Assembly: GCA_002838205.1 (NCBI GenBank)
Contig: CP017950.1
Span: forward strand, 1,184,858 to 1,248,857
From: Tenericutes bacterium MZ-XQ
GTDB lineage: Bacteria > Bacillota_I > Bacilli_A > Acholeplasmatales > Acholeplasmataceae
Length of the DNA: 64,000 nt
Direction: 5' to 3'
Made by a program: the position numbers and the translations under genes. The notes below the pieces were generated by a model. The model ran no database searches. It saw only the letters and a program-made list of their open reading frames with translations, and had not been told where the DNA came from. Position 1 is the stretch's first letter, and the number at the start of each line of letters is the position of its first letter. Below are positions 7,110 through 15,245 of this stretch, piece after piece.

Positions 7110-7910
7110 ATGAAACCAAAAGAAACGTTTAATCTCAATCCCGATTTGTATGATGAACTAAGACCAACTTACTCTAAAGATTTATATCATGATATATTCA
7201 AGTATGCTAATTTAGAGAAAAATTGTGATTTAATTGAGATTGGTATAGGAACAGGACAAGCTACAGCACCATTTCTAAACAGAGGGTGTAATATTACCGC
7301 TATTGAAATAGGAAGCAATTTAGCGAATTTTACAGCTGAAAAATATAGAGGTTGGTCTAATCTAAAGATTGTAAACTCAGATTTTGAGTCTTACGATATG
7401 AATGATTTTAATATTGATATGTTTTATTCTGCATCTGCTTTTCATTGGATTAATCCTGAAATAGGATTACCCAAAATATATAAAGCCTTAAAACATCATG
7501 GCGTGTTCGCATGGATATCAACAACACCTTGTGCTTGGAAAGATAATGAAGAATTATTCAATCTCTTGCAAGAAGTTTATATTGGTTTCAAAGATTATTT
7601 TGCGGCCACATCGAAACTAACTATTTCTCAAGTTGATAAAAAAATAGAAGCTGACATAAAATATAAAAAAAGTATTCTAGAAACATACAATTTTAGAGAT
7701 ATTAACTCTTATACATACACACTTAAAAAAACATTTACTTCTGAGGACTATATTAGACTCTTAGACACTTATTCTGATCATGCAGTTATCCCCAAGAAAA
7801 ATAAGGCAATCTTTTATTCCAAAATTAAAAGTTTGATTGACAAACAGGGTGGAATGATTCCAATAGTCTATACGAATGTTCTTGTTGTTGGTAGAAAAAA
7901 ACTCTTATAA
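7110..7910 (+). CDS. Class I SAM-dependent methyltransferase
   Basis: 266 residues from the ATG at 7110, where GGAGG (7097-7101) is well spaced. It opens with FNLNPDLYDELRPTYSKDLY, typical of small-molecule methyltransferases of the UbiE/Tam-like group. Motif I is LIEIGIGTGQATAPF, the acidic end of strand 2 is AIEIG, and FYSASAFHWIN corresponds to motif IV/post-motif. The substrate cannot be read from sequence. An extended -10 (TGTTATAAT) restored by the IS duplication lies about 20 bases upstream. Confidence 0.85.
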   Translation: MKPKETFNLNPDLYDELRPTYSKDLYHDIFKYANLEKNCDLIEIGIGTGQATAPFLNRGCNITAIEIGSNLANFTAEKYRGWSNLKIVNSDFESYDMNDFNIDMFYSASAFHWINPEIGLPKIYKALKHHGVFAWISTTPCAWKDNEELFNLLQEVYIGFKDYFAATSKLTISQVDKKIEADIKYKKSILETYNFRDINSYTYTLKKTFTSEDYIRLLDTYSDHAVIPKKNKAIFYSKIKSLIDKQGGMIPIVYTNVLVVGRKKLL

Positions 7911-7992
7911 AAGCTGATTATAATTAGTTTAAGCTGACACAACTTCTTAGAAGCAAGATGATTCAAATCAATAGAGGCGATTTTTTAATCAA

Positions 7993-8127
7993 AGTTTAAA
8001 TATAAATCAGTTTAAACTATTCATTTCTAAATCCTATTAAAAAAGGTATAATAAAAATGAATATTTTTTTTGAAAGGAGCATATGATAGAGTACATAAAG
8101 TAAGTATTTATCATATATATACTTAAG
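7993..8127 (+). promoter_or_regulatory. Leader of the RluF-like gene: inverted repeat, promoter, 6-codon mini-ORF and hairpin
   Basis: A perfect 8-bp inverted repeat AGTTTAAA...TTTAAACT (7993-8018) lies upstream of a TATAAT (8047-8052). AAAGGAG (8073-8079) is followed after only three bases by ATG ATA GAG TAC ATA AAG TAA (8083-8103). TAAGTAT...ATACTTA (7 bp) then forms a hairpin reaching almost to the ATG at 8128, which has no ribosome site of its own. The mini-ORF is in frame with the main gene. This suggests re-initiation or a structured leader, not proven. Confidence 0.45.
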
Positions 8128-8823
8128 ATGGGCACGAGAATTAATAAATATCTAAGTGAAGCAGGTTACTGCTCTAGACGAGCTGCAGACCGCTTAATCG
8201 AACAATCAAAAGTAAAAATCAATGGAAAAATAGCATCCTTAGGCGATCAAGTTAATGATGGTGATATGGTCACAGTAAATCATGTTGATGTAAAACCACA
8301 TAATGACTTCGTATATATAGCACTAAATAAACCAGTTGGAATCACCTCCACAACTGATCGCAAAATTAAAGGTAATATTGTCGATTTTATGAATTATCCA
8401 AGGCGCATCTTTCATATAGGTAGACTTGATAAAGATTCAGAAGGACTCATCTTAATGACAAACGATGGAGATATCGTTAATGAAATCTTACGTTCTGAAA
8501 ATGCACACGAAAAAGAATACTTCGTAGATGTCGATAAAGAAATAACAAGTGATTTTCTATCTAAAATGGCAAATGGCGTTCCAATTTTAAGTAAGGTAAC
8601 AAAGCCTTGTATTGTTGAAAAAACCGGAACAAAACAGTTTAAAATCATATTAACAGAGGGCATGAATAGACAAATCAGACGTATGTGTGAAGTTTTTGGA
8701 TACACTGTCATCAAACTAAAAAGAACGCGGATTATGAACATTAAACTTGATATTCCCGTTGGTAAATATAGAGAACTCACACAAAAAGAACTAAAAACAC
8801 TTTTTAATCTATTAAAAAAATAA
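8128..8823 (+). CDS. rluF: Pseudouridine synthase, RsuA/RluF family
   Basis: 231 residues. An N-terminal S4 RNA-binding domain ([30 protein letters not shown]) is followed by the catalytic domain with the family motif [19 protein letters not shown], whose Asp attacks uridine, and the [23 protein letters not shown] block. The S4 start and the [10 protein letters not shown] block resemble RluF (23S rRNA U2604), though RsuA and RluB relatives cannot be fully excluded. The start at 8128 agrees with family N-termini but lacks a Shine-Dalgarno; see the leader entry. Confidence 0.85.
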   Translation: MGTRINKYLSEAGYCSRRAADRLIEQSKVKINGKIASLGDQVNDGDMVTVNHVDVKPHNDFVYIALNKPVGITSTTDRKIKGNIVDFMNYPRRIFHIGRLDKDSEGLILMTNDGDIVNEILRSENAHEKEYFVDVDKEITSDFLSKMANGVPILSKVTKPCIVEKTGTKQFKIILTEGMNRQIRRMCEVFGYTVIKLKRTRIMNIKLDIPVGKYRELTQKELKTLFNLLKK

Positions 8824-8866
8824 ACCAAGATATCTATCTTTATACTATAGATTTCTTGGTTTTTAT
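8822..8866. terminator. Bidirectional terminator between convergent genes
   Basis: AAACCAAGA pairs with TCTTGGTTT around a further imperfect stem; T- and A-tracts on both sides serve the RluF-like gene and the convergent phosphoesterase gene. Confidence 0.75.
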
Positions 8867-8877
8867 TTTATATTGTT

Positions 8878-9972
8878 TTAAACAACTAACTTAAATTTCA
8901 TGATGACAGGATTATGATCGCTATATAAAAACTCATGATTAATCGTCATCACTTGATATGCACTATCAAGAGATACAGGCGATAGTTCAATATTCTCAGA
9001 TAGGATGAAACCATCAATTAAATAATATTGAGTCCCCTCTGAGCCCTTAACATACGGTTGATTTAAGAGTCTACACGTTGGAGCACTTAAATCAACTTCA
9101 AATCGATATCCATCGGGTAGAAAATCCTCTTCAATGGTATAAGCTTCATAAAAGTTAGAGTTCACAGGATATAGATTATCTGCTTCTGGAAAAGTTTGAT
9201 TGAAATCCCCACCAACAACAACATAATTTCCAAGTACTTTTTGTTCTTCCAAAAAGGTCTTTAAATATGCCATTTCCTGATCTCTAAGTGATCCATCACT
9301 ATCATATGCAGACATATGAAGATTGACAATAATCAGCTCCTTATCACTTCCCTGAATTTCAAATGATGAAACCATCATTGCTCTTTTAAGGTTTGCAACT
9401 CTAAGTGGCCAACTAAATGAACCAGGAAATTGATGGCGATTTGTTTCTATACCCTCAAATTTTGTTAATGTTTGGATGCCACTTTCAACAGGTCCAATGT
9501 AATCAGTCAGTGATAAAGGAAATGGAACAAACATCGATTTGAAATTAAATGCATATTGACTTGAATATGTATCTCCTAAAGTATCCCTAATGCCTTGAAC
9601 TTGATTGATGTTATAACTTCTTCTTGCTTTTTGATCAACTTCTTGTAATAAATAAAAATCAGACGGATAATCAGTTAATAGGTTTTTGATACCGTCAAAA
9701 TAAGTTTCAACTACTTCTTTGGAATCAGCTCTACCTTTTTCTCCCCCATCCATAACAAAGTCTTCATCTTTACCTAAACCAGCGTAACCGATATTAAATG
9801 TCATGATTTGATATATTTGATCTAAGTTAATCTTTTCTTCTTGATTATTTATAATATCGACATCTTCTATATCTTCAGGTCTATATTCAAATATTGTGAG
9901 AGTTGCGACGAATAAACTTGCTAATAATATGATTACAATCAGTATTTTAGAAAATATCTTAAGAGCTTTCAT
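8878..9972 (-). CDS. Membrane-anchored endonuclease/exonuclease/phosphatase (EEP) family protein
   Basis: 364 residues. One N-terminal membrane helix (about residues 7-27) with a basic start should hold the domain outside the cell. The EEP domain shows its metal and catalytic blocks in order: MTFNIG, LLQEVDQ, NLHMSAYDSDG, GGDFNQTFPE and SDHNPVIMKF. Such proteins cleave phosphodiesters in nucleic acids, sphingomyelin or phosphoinositides; extracellular location suggests a nuclease or lipid role, substrate unknown. GGAGGTCCT precedes the ATG. Confidence 0.85.
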   Translation of the reverse strand: MKALKIFSKILIVIILLASLFVATLTIFEYRPEDIEDVDIINNQEEKINLDQIYQIMTFNIGYAGLGKDEDFVMDGGEKGRADSKEVVETYFDGIKNLLTDYPSDFYLLQEVDQKARRSYNINQVQGIRDTLGDTYSSQYAFNFKSMFVPFPLSLTDYIGPVESGIQTLTKFEGIETNRHQFPGSFSWPLRVANLKRAMMVSSFEIQGSDKELIIVNLHMSAYDSDGSLRDQEMAYLKTFLEEQKVLGNYVVVGGDFNQTFPEADNLYPVNSNFYEAYTIEEDFLPDGYRFEVDLSAPTCRLLNQPYVKGSEGTQYYLIDGFILSENIELSPVSLDSAYQVMTINHEFLYSDHNPVIMKFKLVV

Positions 9973-10143
9973 AGGACCTCCATATTTTTATAAGATACTA
10001 TAAGTATATCAAGAAGTTCATCATTTGATAATATAATAAAGCATAAATCGTTATAATTTCAGTGTATTTTTGATCTAATTTTGAATATAATGTTTTATTT
10101 ATAGTATACTATTTATAAATAATCGTTTATAAGGAGACTTACT

Positions 10144-10617
10144 ATGGCAAAATTAACTTTAAAGAAAGTTACGAAAAAAAACTTTGTAGAAGTTACTAAC
10201 TTATCAAAAACATTAACTGAATATCAACAAAGATGTGTTGCACCTAACATGGTTTCATTGGCTCAAGCTTATGTAAACAAAAAAAGAGCATGGCCAAGAG
10301 CAGTATATTTAGGAAACAAACCTATAGGTTTTGTTATGGTCGCTTTATGGGATGATGACATTCCAAAAGAAGATCATCCTGCTTACTATTTGTGGAGACT
10401 CATGATCGCAAAAGACTACCAACAAAAAGGATATGGATCACAAGTCTTAGATCTCATTAAAGAAAAAGCTATCAAAGACGGTATTAAAACGATTTATACA
10501 TCTTGTGAAATGATAGGTGAGCAACCTTATCAATTCTATATTGATTATGGCTTTATAGATACTGGAATTAATGATGGTGAGCAGATACTTAAGATGTATT
10601 TGAATGAAGAAAAATGA
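10144..10617 (+). CDS. GNAT acetyltransferase, polyamine (spermine/spermidine) type
   Basis: 157 residues. The N-terminal pattern (TEYQQRCVAPNMVSLAQAY...RAVYLGNKPIGFVMVALW) is that of BltD/PaiA-like diamine and spermidine acetyltransferases, and LMIAKDYQQKGYGSQVL is the acetyl-CoA loop (QQKGYG). It probably acetylates polyamines or a related amine. AAGGAG precedes the ATG. It overlaps the next gene by 4 bases, so the two are co-translated. Confidence 0.8.
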   Translation: MAKLTLKKVTKKNFVEVTNLSKTLTEYQQRCVAPNMVSLAQAYVNKKRAWPRAVYLGNKPIGFVMVALWDDDIPKEDHPAYYLWRLMIAKDYQQKGYGSQVLDLIKEKAIKDGIKTIYTSCEMIGEQPYQFYIDYGFIDTGINDGEQILKMYLNEEK

Positions 10618-11276
10618 AGACTTTTAATGAAGTTAGAAACTATATAGATCAAGAACTTAAAAACATAAACCACCCAATTACAAAAGACATCCGAGATATC
10701 TCAAGAAAAACATATCAAAAGATTGAAGATCGTGATTTATCTAGGATTATAGATATATGTGATCAATTATTAAAAACAAAAATATGGCATTATAAAACTA
10801 TTGCATTTGATATGGTTTTTAAAGTTAAGCAGAAATATCATAAAGAAACTTTTGAAATTTTCGAAAGATGGCTTTTTGATTATGTTAACGATTGGGGAGA
10901 TTGCGATGATTTTTGTACACATGCTTTTGGACATTTACTTATGATATACCCCGAACTTTTTCTAAAAACACTGGCATGGAAAAATCATGAAAAGTTTGCT
11001 GTAAGAAGAGCAACAGCAGTCATATTAATTTATCCAATCAGAAAAAATAGGTATCAAGCATTTGATCCACTTCTTGTATCTGATATGCTTATGCATGATG
11101 AGCATTATCTTGTACTTAAAGGTTATGGTTGGTTATTAAAAGTTCTTTCTCAAAAAGAACCACTAAAAGTATATAACTATTTACAGAAAAACCATAATCT
11201 TATGCCAAGAGTTGCATTTAGATACGCAGTTGAAAAACTAAGTAAAATACAGAAAGATGAGCTCATGGGGTTATAA
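10614..11276 (+). CDS. DNA alkylation repair protein, AlkD-like HEAT repeat
   Basis: 220 residues, almost wholly helical, with the AlkD/AlkC-like pattern of ALK HEAT repeats (KIWHYKTIAFDMVFKVK, FEIFERWLFDYVNDWGDCDDFCTHAFGHLL, FAVRRATAVILIYPI). The WGDCDDFC block corresponds to the loop holding the catalytic Asp of AlkD glycosylases that remove bulky or positively charged alkyl-purines. It is translationally coupled to the GNAT gene by a 4-base overlap. No lesion specificity can be inferred. Confidence 0.8.
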   Translation: MKTFNEVRNYIDQELKNINHPITKDIRDISRKTYQKIEDRDLSRIIDICDQLLKTKIWHYKTIAFDMVFKVKQKYHKETFEIFERWLFDYVNDWGDCDDFCTHAFGHLLMIYPELFLKTLAWKNHEKFAVRRATAVILIYPIRKNRYQAFDPLLVSDMLMHDEHYLVLKGYGWLLKVLSQKEPLKVYNYLQKNHNLMPRVAFRYAVEKLSKIQKDELMGL

Positions 11277-11301
11277 AACACAAATTTACTTCATATATTT
11301 C

Positions 11302-11334
11302 GAATTCGAAGCATTTGCTTTGAATTCTTTTTTT
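11302..11334 (+). terminator. Terminator after the GNAT/AlkD operon
   Basis: GAATTCGAAGC and GCTTTGAATTC form an 11-bp stem with one mismatch and a 4-base loop, followed by T7. Confidence 0.8.
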
Positions 11335-11377
11335 GTTTATGATAAATTGAACTTACAAATCATTATGAGGTGAATTT

Positions 11378-12364
11378 ATGAACAATTTAAAAGGTATACA
11401 TCACGTCACTGCGATTACTAGTGACGCAAAAAAAATATATGATTTTTTCACATATACATTAGGACTAAGACTTGTTAAAAAAACGGTAAATCAAGATGAC
11501 ATTCAAACATATCATCTATTTTTTGCTGATGACAAGGGATCTCCAGGAACAGATATGACCTTCTTTGATTTTAAAGGTGTTTCTAAAGGCAGAGAAGGAA
11601 CTAATTCTATCTCAAGAACATCCTTTAGAGTCCCAACAGATTTAGCACTTGAATACTGGATAAAAAGATTCGAGATGTATGAAATTAAGAACAATGGGAT
11701 AGAAGTGCTATTTGATAGAAAAGTCATCTATTTTGAAGATTTTGATGGTCAGCAATATGCACTATTCTCAGACCAAAATGACAAAGGTATTCCATCAGGA
11801 ACCCCATGGCAAAAAGGCCCCATCCCAAATGAGTTTGCACTCACAGGATTAGGACCCATATTTTTAAACACTTCTGATAACAATTATATGCATCAAGTCC
11901 TTGTGGATATGATGTTCATGAGAAATGTTTCTTCTCAAGAAAACTTAACGCTCTATGAAATGGGTGATGGCGGCAACGGCGCTAGCGTTATTGTCAAACA
12001 TACACCAGATATGTCATATGGAACTCAAGGATACGGCAGCGTTCATCATGTCGCATTTAGAATTGAAGATTTAGATGAACTTTATGAATGGGTAGATCAT
12101 CTAGATATGCTTGGTGCAAGACACTCAGGCTATGTTGACCGCTTCTACTTTAAATCATTATACACAAGACTACACCCAGGAATCTTATTTGAATTTGCAA
12201 CTGAAGGTCCAGGATTTATAGATGATGAAGAGGACTATGAAACTTTAGGTGAAACACTTGCACTGCCTCCTAAATTTAGAAATCAGAGAGCTTATGTAGA
12301 AAGTGTTGTGGAACCCATTGATACCATAAGAAGTGATAAGATCTTCAAAAAAGAATACTTATAG
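11378..12364 (+). CDS. mhqO: Ring-cleaving dioxygenase of the VOC/glyoxalase superfamily (MhqO-like)
   Basis: 328 residues made of two glyoxalase-like halves: GIHHVTAITSDAKKIYDFFTYTLGLRLVKKTVNQDD opens the first and GSVHHVAFRIEDLDELYEWVDHLDMLG the second. The metal ligands (first-half His, GSVHH His and the FEFATEGPGF Glu) are in place for the MhqO/MhqA group. In Bacillus subtilis these proteins protect against hydroquinone and quinone stress. It is followed by a MarR gene 11 bases later and an MhqD-like esterase, the same partners as in the MhqR regulon. GAGGTG precedes the ATG. Confidence 0.88.
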   Translation: MNNLKGIHHVTAITSDAKKIYDFFTYTLGLRLVKKTVNQDDIQTYHLFFADDKGSPGTDMTFFDFKGVSKGREGTNSISRTSFRVPTDLALEYWIKRFEMYEIKNNGIEVLFDRKVIYFEDFDGQQYALFSDQNDKGIPSGTPWQKGPIPNEFALTGLGPIFLNTSDNNYMHQVLVDMMFMRNVSSQENLTLYEMGDGGNGASVIVKHTPDMSYGTQGYGSVHHVAFRIEDLDELYEWVDHLDMLGARHSGYVDRFYFKSLYTRLHPGILFEFATEGPGFIDDEEDYETLGETLALPPKFRNQRAYVESVVEPIDTIRSDKIFKKEYL

Positions 12365-12375
12365 GGGGTAGAAAA

Positions 12376-12816
12376 ATGAATGATTTAAAAGCTGTAGCGA
12401 TTATGCTCCGTGCAACACATGCACTCGAAAATATACTAAGAAAAGATATTGAATCCTATGGAATAAATTCAACTGAATTTGGTGTTTTAGAATATCTATA
12501 TCACAAAGGTAGTCAACCAATGCAAAACATTGGAAAAAAACTGCTGATGGCAAATAGTTCGATGACATATGTAATTGATCAATTATATAAGAAAAAGCAT
12601 GTGGTGCGTCTAAAAAACCCTAATGATAAAAGAGAAATCACTATTGATTTAACGCCTTCTGGAACAACATTTTTTGAATCTATTTTTGAACATCATAAAC
12701 AAACGGTTAAAAAAGTGTTTGATATTTTAAATACTGAAGAGTTAGTGACACTAACGACTCTTCTTAAAAAAGTAGGTTATTATAGTCAAGATCTCTTAGA
12801 AAAGGAGTTGGTTTAA
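12376..12816 (+). CDS. mhqR: MarR-family regulator, MhqR-like
   Basis: 146 residues with a winged helix-turn-helix: STEFGVLEYLYHKGSQPMQNIGKKLLMANSSMTYVIDQLYKKKHVVRLKNPNDKREITIDLTPSG. The sequence and its place between mhqO-like and mhqD-like genes point to an MhqR-type repressor that senses quinones. GGGGGT lies before the ATG. It would repress this cluster; no clear palindrome was spotted in the short upstream region. Confidence 0.8.
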   Translation: MNDLKAVAIMLRATHALENILRKDIESYGINSTEFGVLEYLYHKGSQPMQNIGKKLLMANSSMTYVIDQLYKKKHVVRLKNPNDKREITIDLTPSGTTFFESIFEHHKQTVKKVFDILNTEELVTLTTLLKKVGYYSQDLLEKELV

Positions 12817-13428
12817 TTGAAGCATATCTTCAAAAAAGGTGATAATCATCGTACACTTCTTCTTTTCCATGGAACTGGAGGAAGCGAGAAAGACTTAATA
12901 CCTATTGCAGAAATGATTGATCCAAATGCCAATATACTTAGTATACGAGGTGATGTCTTAGAAAATGGAATGTCTAGATTCTTTAAAAGAATTGTAGAAG
13001 GTATCTTTGATGAACAAGATTTAATCAAAAGAACTCATGATTTAAAAAATTTTATAGATGAAGCGATTCAAACATATGCTTTAGATAAAGATAAGCTTAT
13101 TGGGTTTGGTTATTCGAATGGTGCAAACATCTTAGGTAGTTTATTATTTCATTATCCTGATGTGATTAACTATGCGATTTTATCACATCCGATGGTTCCA
13201 CTTAGAGAAATCGAATTACCAGATCTTAAAAACACACATGTCTTTATTGGTGCTGGTTATGATGATCCAATCATCGTTCAAGATGAAACAATTGAACTAA
13301 TCAATATTTTTAAAGGTGCACATGCCACTGTCACAAGCCTTTATACTGATTACGGTCATCGTTTTTCTGAACCTGAGCTTAAAGGTATCATTGATTGGTA
13401 TCAAAAATTAGATAAACTTTTAAAGTAA
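12817..13428 (+). CDS. mhqD: Carboxylesterase/phospholipase, MhqD-like alpha/beta hydrolase
   Basis: 203 residues. The start is TTG directly after the TAA of the MarR gene, with AAGGAG about nine bases upstream. Alpha/beta-hydrolase features: LLLFHGTGG oxyanion loop, GFGYSNGANI nucleophile elbow (Ser), GAGYDDPI (Asp region) and YGHRFS (His). MhqD-type esterases accompany MhqO in quinone defence; the natural ester is unknown. A paralogue lies at 58712-59332. Confidence 0.85.
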   Translation: MKHIFKKGDNHRTLLLFHGTGGSEKDLIPIAEMIDPNANILSIRGDVLENGMSRFFKRIVEGIFDEQDLIKRTHDLKNFIDEAIQTYALDKDKLIGFGYSNGANILGSLLFHYPDVINYAILSHPMVPLREIELPDLKNTHVFIGAGYDDPIIVQDETIELINIFKGAHATVTSLYTDYGHRFSEPELKGIIDWYQKLDKLLK

Positions 13429-13450
13429 GCAATTTTTGCTTACTTTTTTT
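13423..13450 (+). terminator. Terminator of the mhq cluster
   Basis: AAGTAAGCA and TGCTTACTT form a 9-bp stem overlapping the end of mhqD, followed by T7. Confidence 0.85.
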
Positions 13451-13538
13451 GAAAAAATTATTTAAAAACTGGTAATTTAACCATATAAAATCTACATTTG
13501 ATATAATTTGAGTATAAAGAGAAAAAAGAGGGGATAAC

Positions 13539-14504
13539 GTGTCCATCAAAAAAATGAGAAATCAGCATATCTTTTCATGTGTAGATTTATGGAATCAAGT
13601 ATCAGAGACTGATGATTTTTTATATAAACATATCGATGCTATAATCTTCGAAGATAAGTTCTTAAAGAAGCATAATGATTATGATATCATTTCTTATGTT
13701 TGTGAAGAAAATGACTCTGTGATTGGTTTTATATCAGGTGTTGCTTATCCACAAAGAAAAAAGGCATATGTAACTATGATCATGGTAGATTTCAAGCATC
13801 AAAGAAGGCATATTGGAACCGATCTACTAACTACATTTGAAACACATATAAAAAAAGAGTATAAAGAAATTGAATCTATCGATCTTGTTTTCTTTAATCC
13901 AGTCACTTTAACATGGATCATTCCTAAGACTAAATCAGATGATCATCCAAACAGTCCTGGTGTTGATATGAAATCCAAGGCATTGTCATTCTTTAATGCC
14001 CTTGGTTACCAAACATTTGCCATTCAAAACTCATATTATAAAGATATTAGAAATTATGAATACCCAAAAGACACGCTTTCTCTCATTGAATCATTAAAAA
14101 ATCAAAAGATTCACATTGGATATGCATCCTTAAAACTCACTGGATTTAATGAGCTATTTGATAACTTAAATAATCCAATATGGAAAAGTGAAATCAAGCA
14201 TGCACTTGAAAATGATCAACCAGTTCTAATAGCGGAAAAAGATGGACAAATGATTGGTTTTACCGGTCCTTTGTCAGTACAAGATAGCTTAAGAGGATAT
14301 TTCACTGGTATCGGTGTTCATAGTGATTATCGAGGATTTGGTATCGGAAAAGTTCTTTTCTCTTCACTTTGTTATCATTTGAGGGACATTGGCGCTCATT
14401 ACATGACTTTATTTACTGGTGAAAATAATCCAGCAAGACATATATATGAACATGAAGGCTTTAAGATTGTTAGATCTTGGGCTGACATGAGAAAGGAACT
14501 ATGA
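13539..14504 (+). CDS. Tandem GNAT acetyltransferase (two GNAT domains)
   Basis: 321 residues, GTG start with AGAGGGG upstream. The first GNAT domain (about 1-165) has VTMIMVDFKHQRRHIGTDLL, a degenerate acetyl-CoA loop; the second (about 195-321) has YFTGIGVHSDYRGFGIGKVLF with a good R-G-F-G-I-G loop and NPARHIYEHEGF. The second half is probably catalytic. The donor acceptor is unknown. It overlaps the PIG-L deacetylase gene by 4 bases; a linked acetylase and deacetylase may act on the same amino sugar or polyamine-type compound, which is inference. Confidence 0.75.
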   Translation: MSIKKMRNQHIFSCVDLWNQVSETDDFLYKHIDAIIFEDKFLKKHNDYDIISYVCEENDSVIGFISGVAYPQRKKAYVTMIMVDFKHQRRHIGTDLLTTFETHIKKEYKEIESIDLVFFNPVTLTWIIPKTKSDDHPNSPGVDMKSKALSFFNALGYQTFAIQNSYYKDIRNYEYPKDTLSLIESLKNQKIHIGYASLKLTGFNELFDNLNNPIWKSEIKHALENDQPVLIAEKDGQMIGFTGPLSVQDSLRGYFTGIGVHSDYRGFGIGKVLFSSLCYHLRDIGAHYMTLFTGENNPARHIYEHEGFKIVRSWADMRKEL

Positions 14505-15202
14505 AAATGTCTAAAACAATAATGGCAATAGGTGCCCACATTGGAGATATGGAACTAACTGCTGGTGGAGTCTTGGCATCTATGTCCTTGAAAGGACATA
14601 AAATCATTACAGTCGCTTTAACAAGTGGTGAAAAAGGAAACCCTAAGGATATAGACGTTGAAACATATCGTATTCAAAAACAAAAAGAAGCAAAAACATT
14701 CGCCGATATGTTAAATGGTATCTCAATTGTGTTACCTTATGATGATGGAACTTTACAAAATAATGATCAAATGAAGTTTGAGGTTGCTGATCTCATTAGA
14801 AAATATAAGCCTGATGTGCTCATCACACATTGGAAACATTCAATGCATAAAGACCATGAAACAACACATTATATTGTCAAAGATGCACAATTTTATGCAG
14901 GTATTAAAGGCTTTAAAAGAATCGATGAAGCACATTTTGCAAGTGGACCATATTATGCAGAAAATTGGGAAGATCCTGAGTTGTTTGAACCTTATGTTTA
15001 TGTGAATGTCTCTAAAGAAGGTTTCGAACTTTGGCAAAAAGCAATTTCTACACATTGGTTCGCTATAAATAGTCCTTCTTTTAAGTACAAAGCATATTAT
15101 GAATCATTAATGTCTGTTAGAGGAAAAGAAGCTCGCACAACATATGCACAAGCCTTTGACATTTCAAAAATATCAAAAAAAATTATAAAAGAGTCACTAT
15201 AA
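14501..15202 (+). CDS. PIG-L/LmbE-family deacetylase
   Basis: 233 residues. AHIGDMELTAGG is the N-terminal metal motif (AHPDDxE in most relatives, here with Ile-Gly), and HWKHSMHKDHETTH supplies the HxxH metal ligands. The fold removes acetyl from N-acetyl-sugars or similar. The altered AHIGDME motif and the length put it in a less studied subgroup, so I do not call it BshB. It is co-translated with the double GNAT. Confidence 0.8.
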   Translation: MKMSKTIMAIGAHIGDMELTAGGVLASMSLKGHKIITVALTSGEKGNPKDIDVETYRIQKQKEAKTFADMLNGISIVLPYDDGTLQNNDQMKFEVADLIRKYKPDVLITHWKHSMHKDHETTHYIVKDAQFYAGIKGFKRIDEAHFASGPYYAENWEDPELFEPYVYVNVSKEGFELWQKAISTHWFAINSPSFKYKAYYESLMSVRGKEARTTYAQAFDISKISKKIIKESL

Positions 15203-15205
15203 AGA

Positions 15206-15239
15206 AAAGGATCGATTTGATCTATCAAATCGATCCTTT
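15206..15239. terminator. Bidirectional terminator
   Basis: A perfect 15-bp stem, AAAGGATCGATTTGA and its complement around TCTA, between the convergent PIG-L and HAAS/DUF4097 genes. Confidence 0.85.
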
Positions 15240-15245
15240 ATTTAT

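Noticed and set aside
8412-8828. 138-codon minus-strand frame
   Set aside because: It is the shadow of the RluF-like gene; no ribosome site and no recognisable protein.
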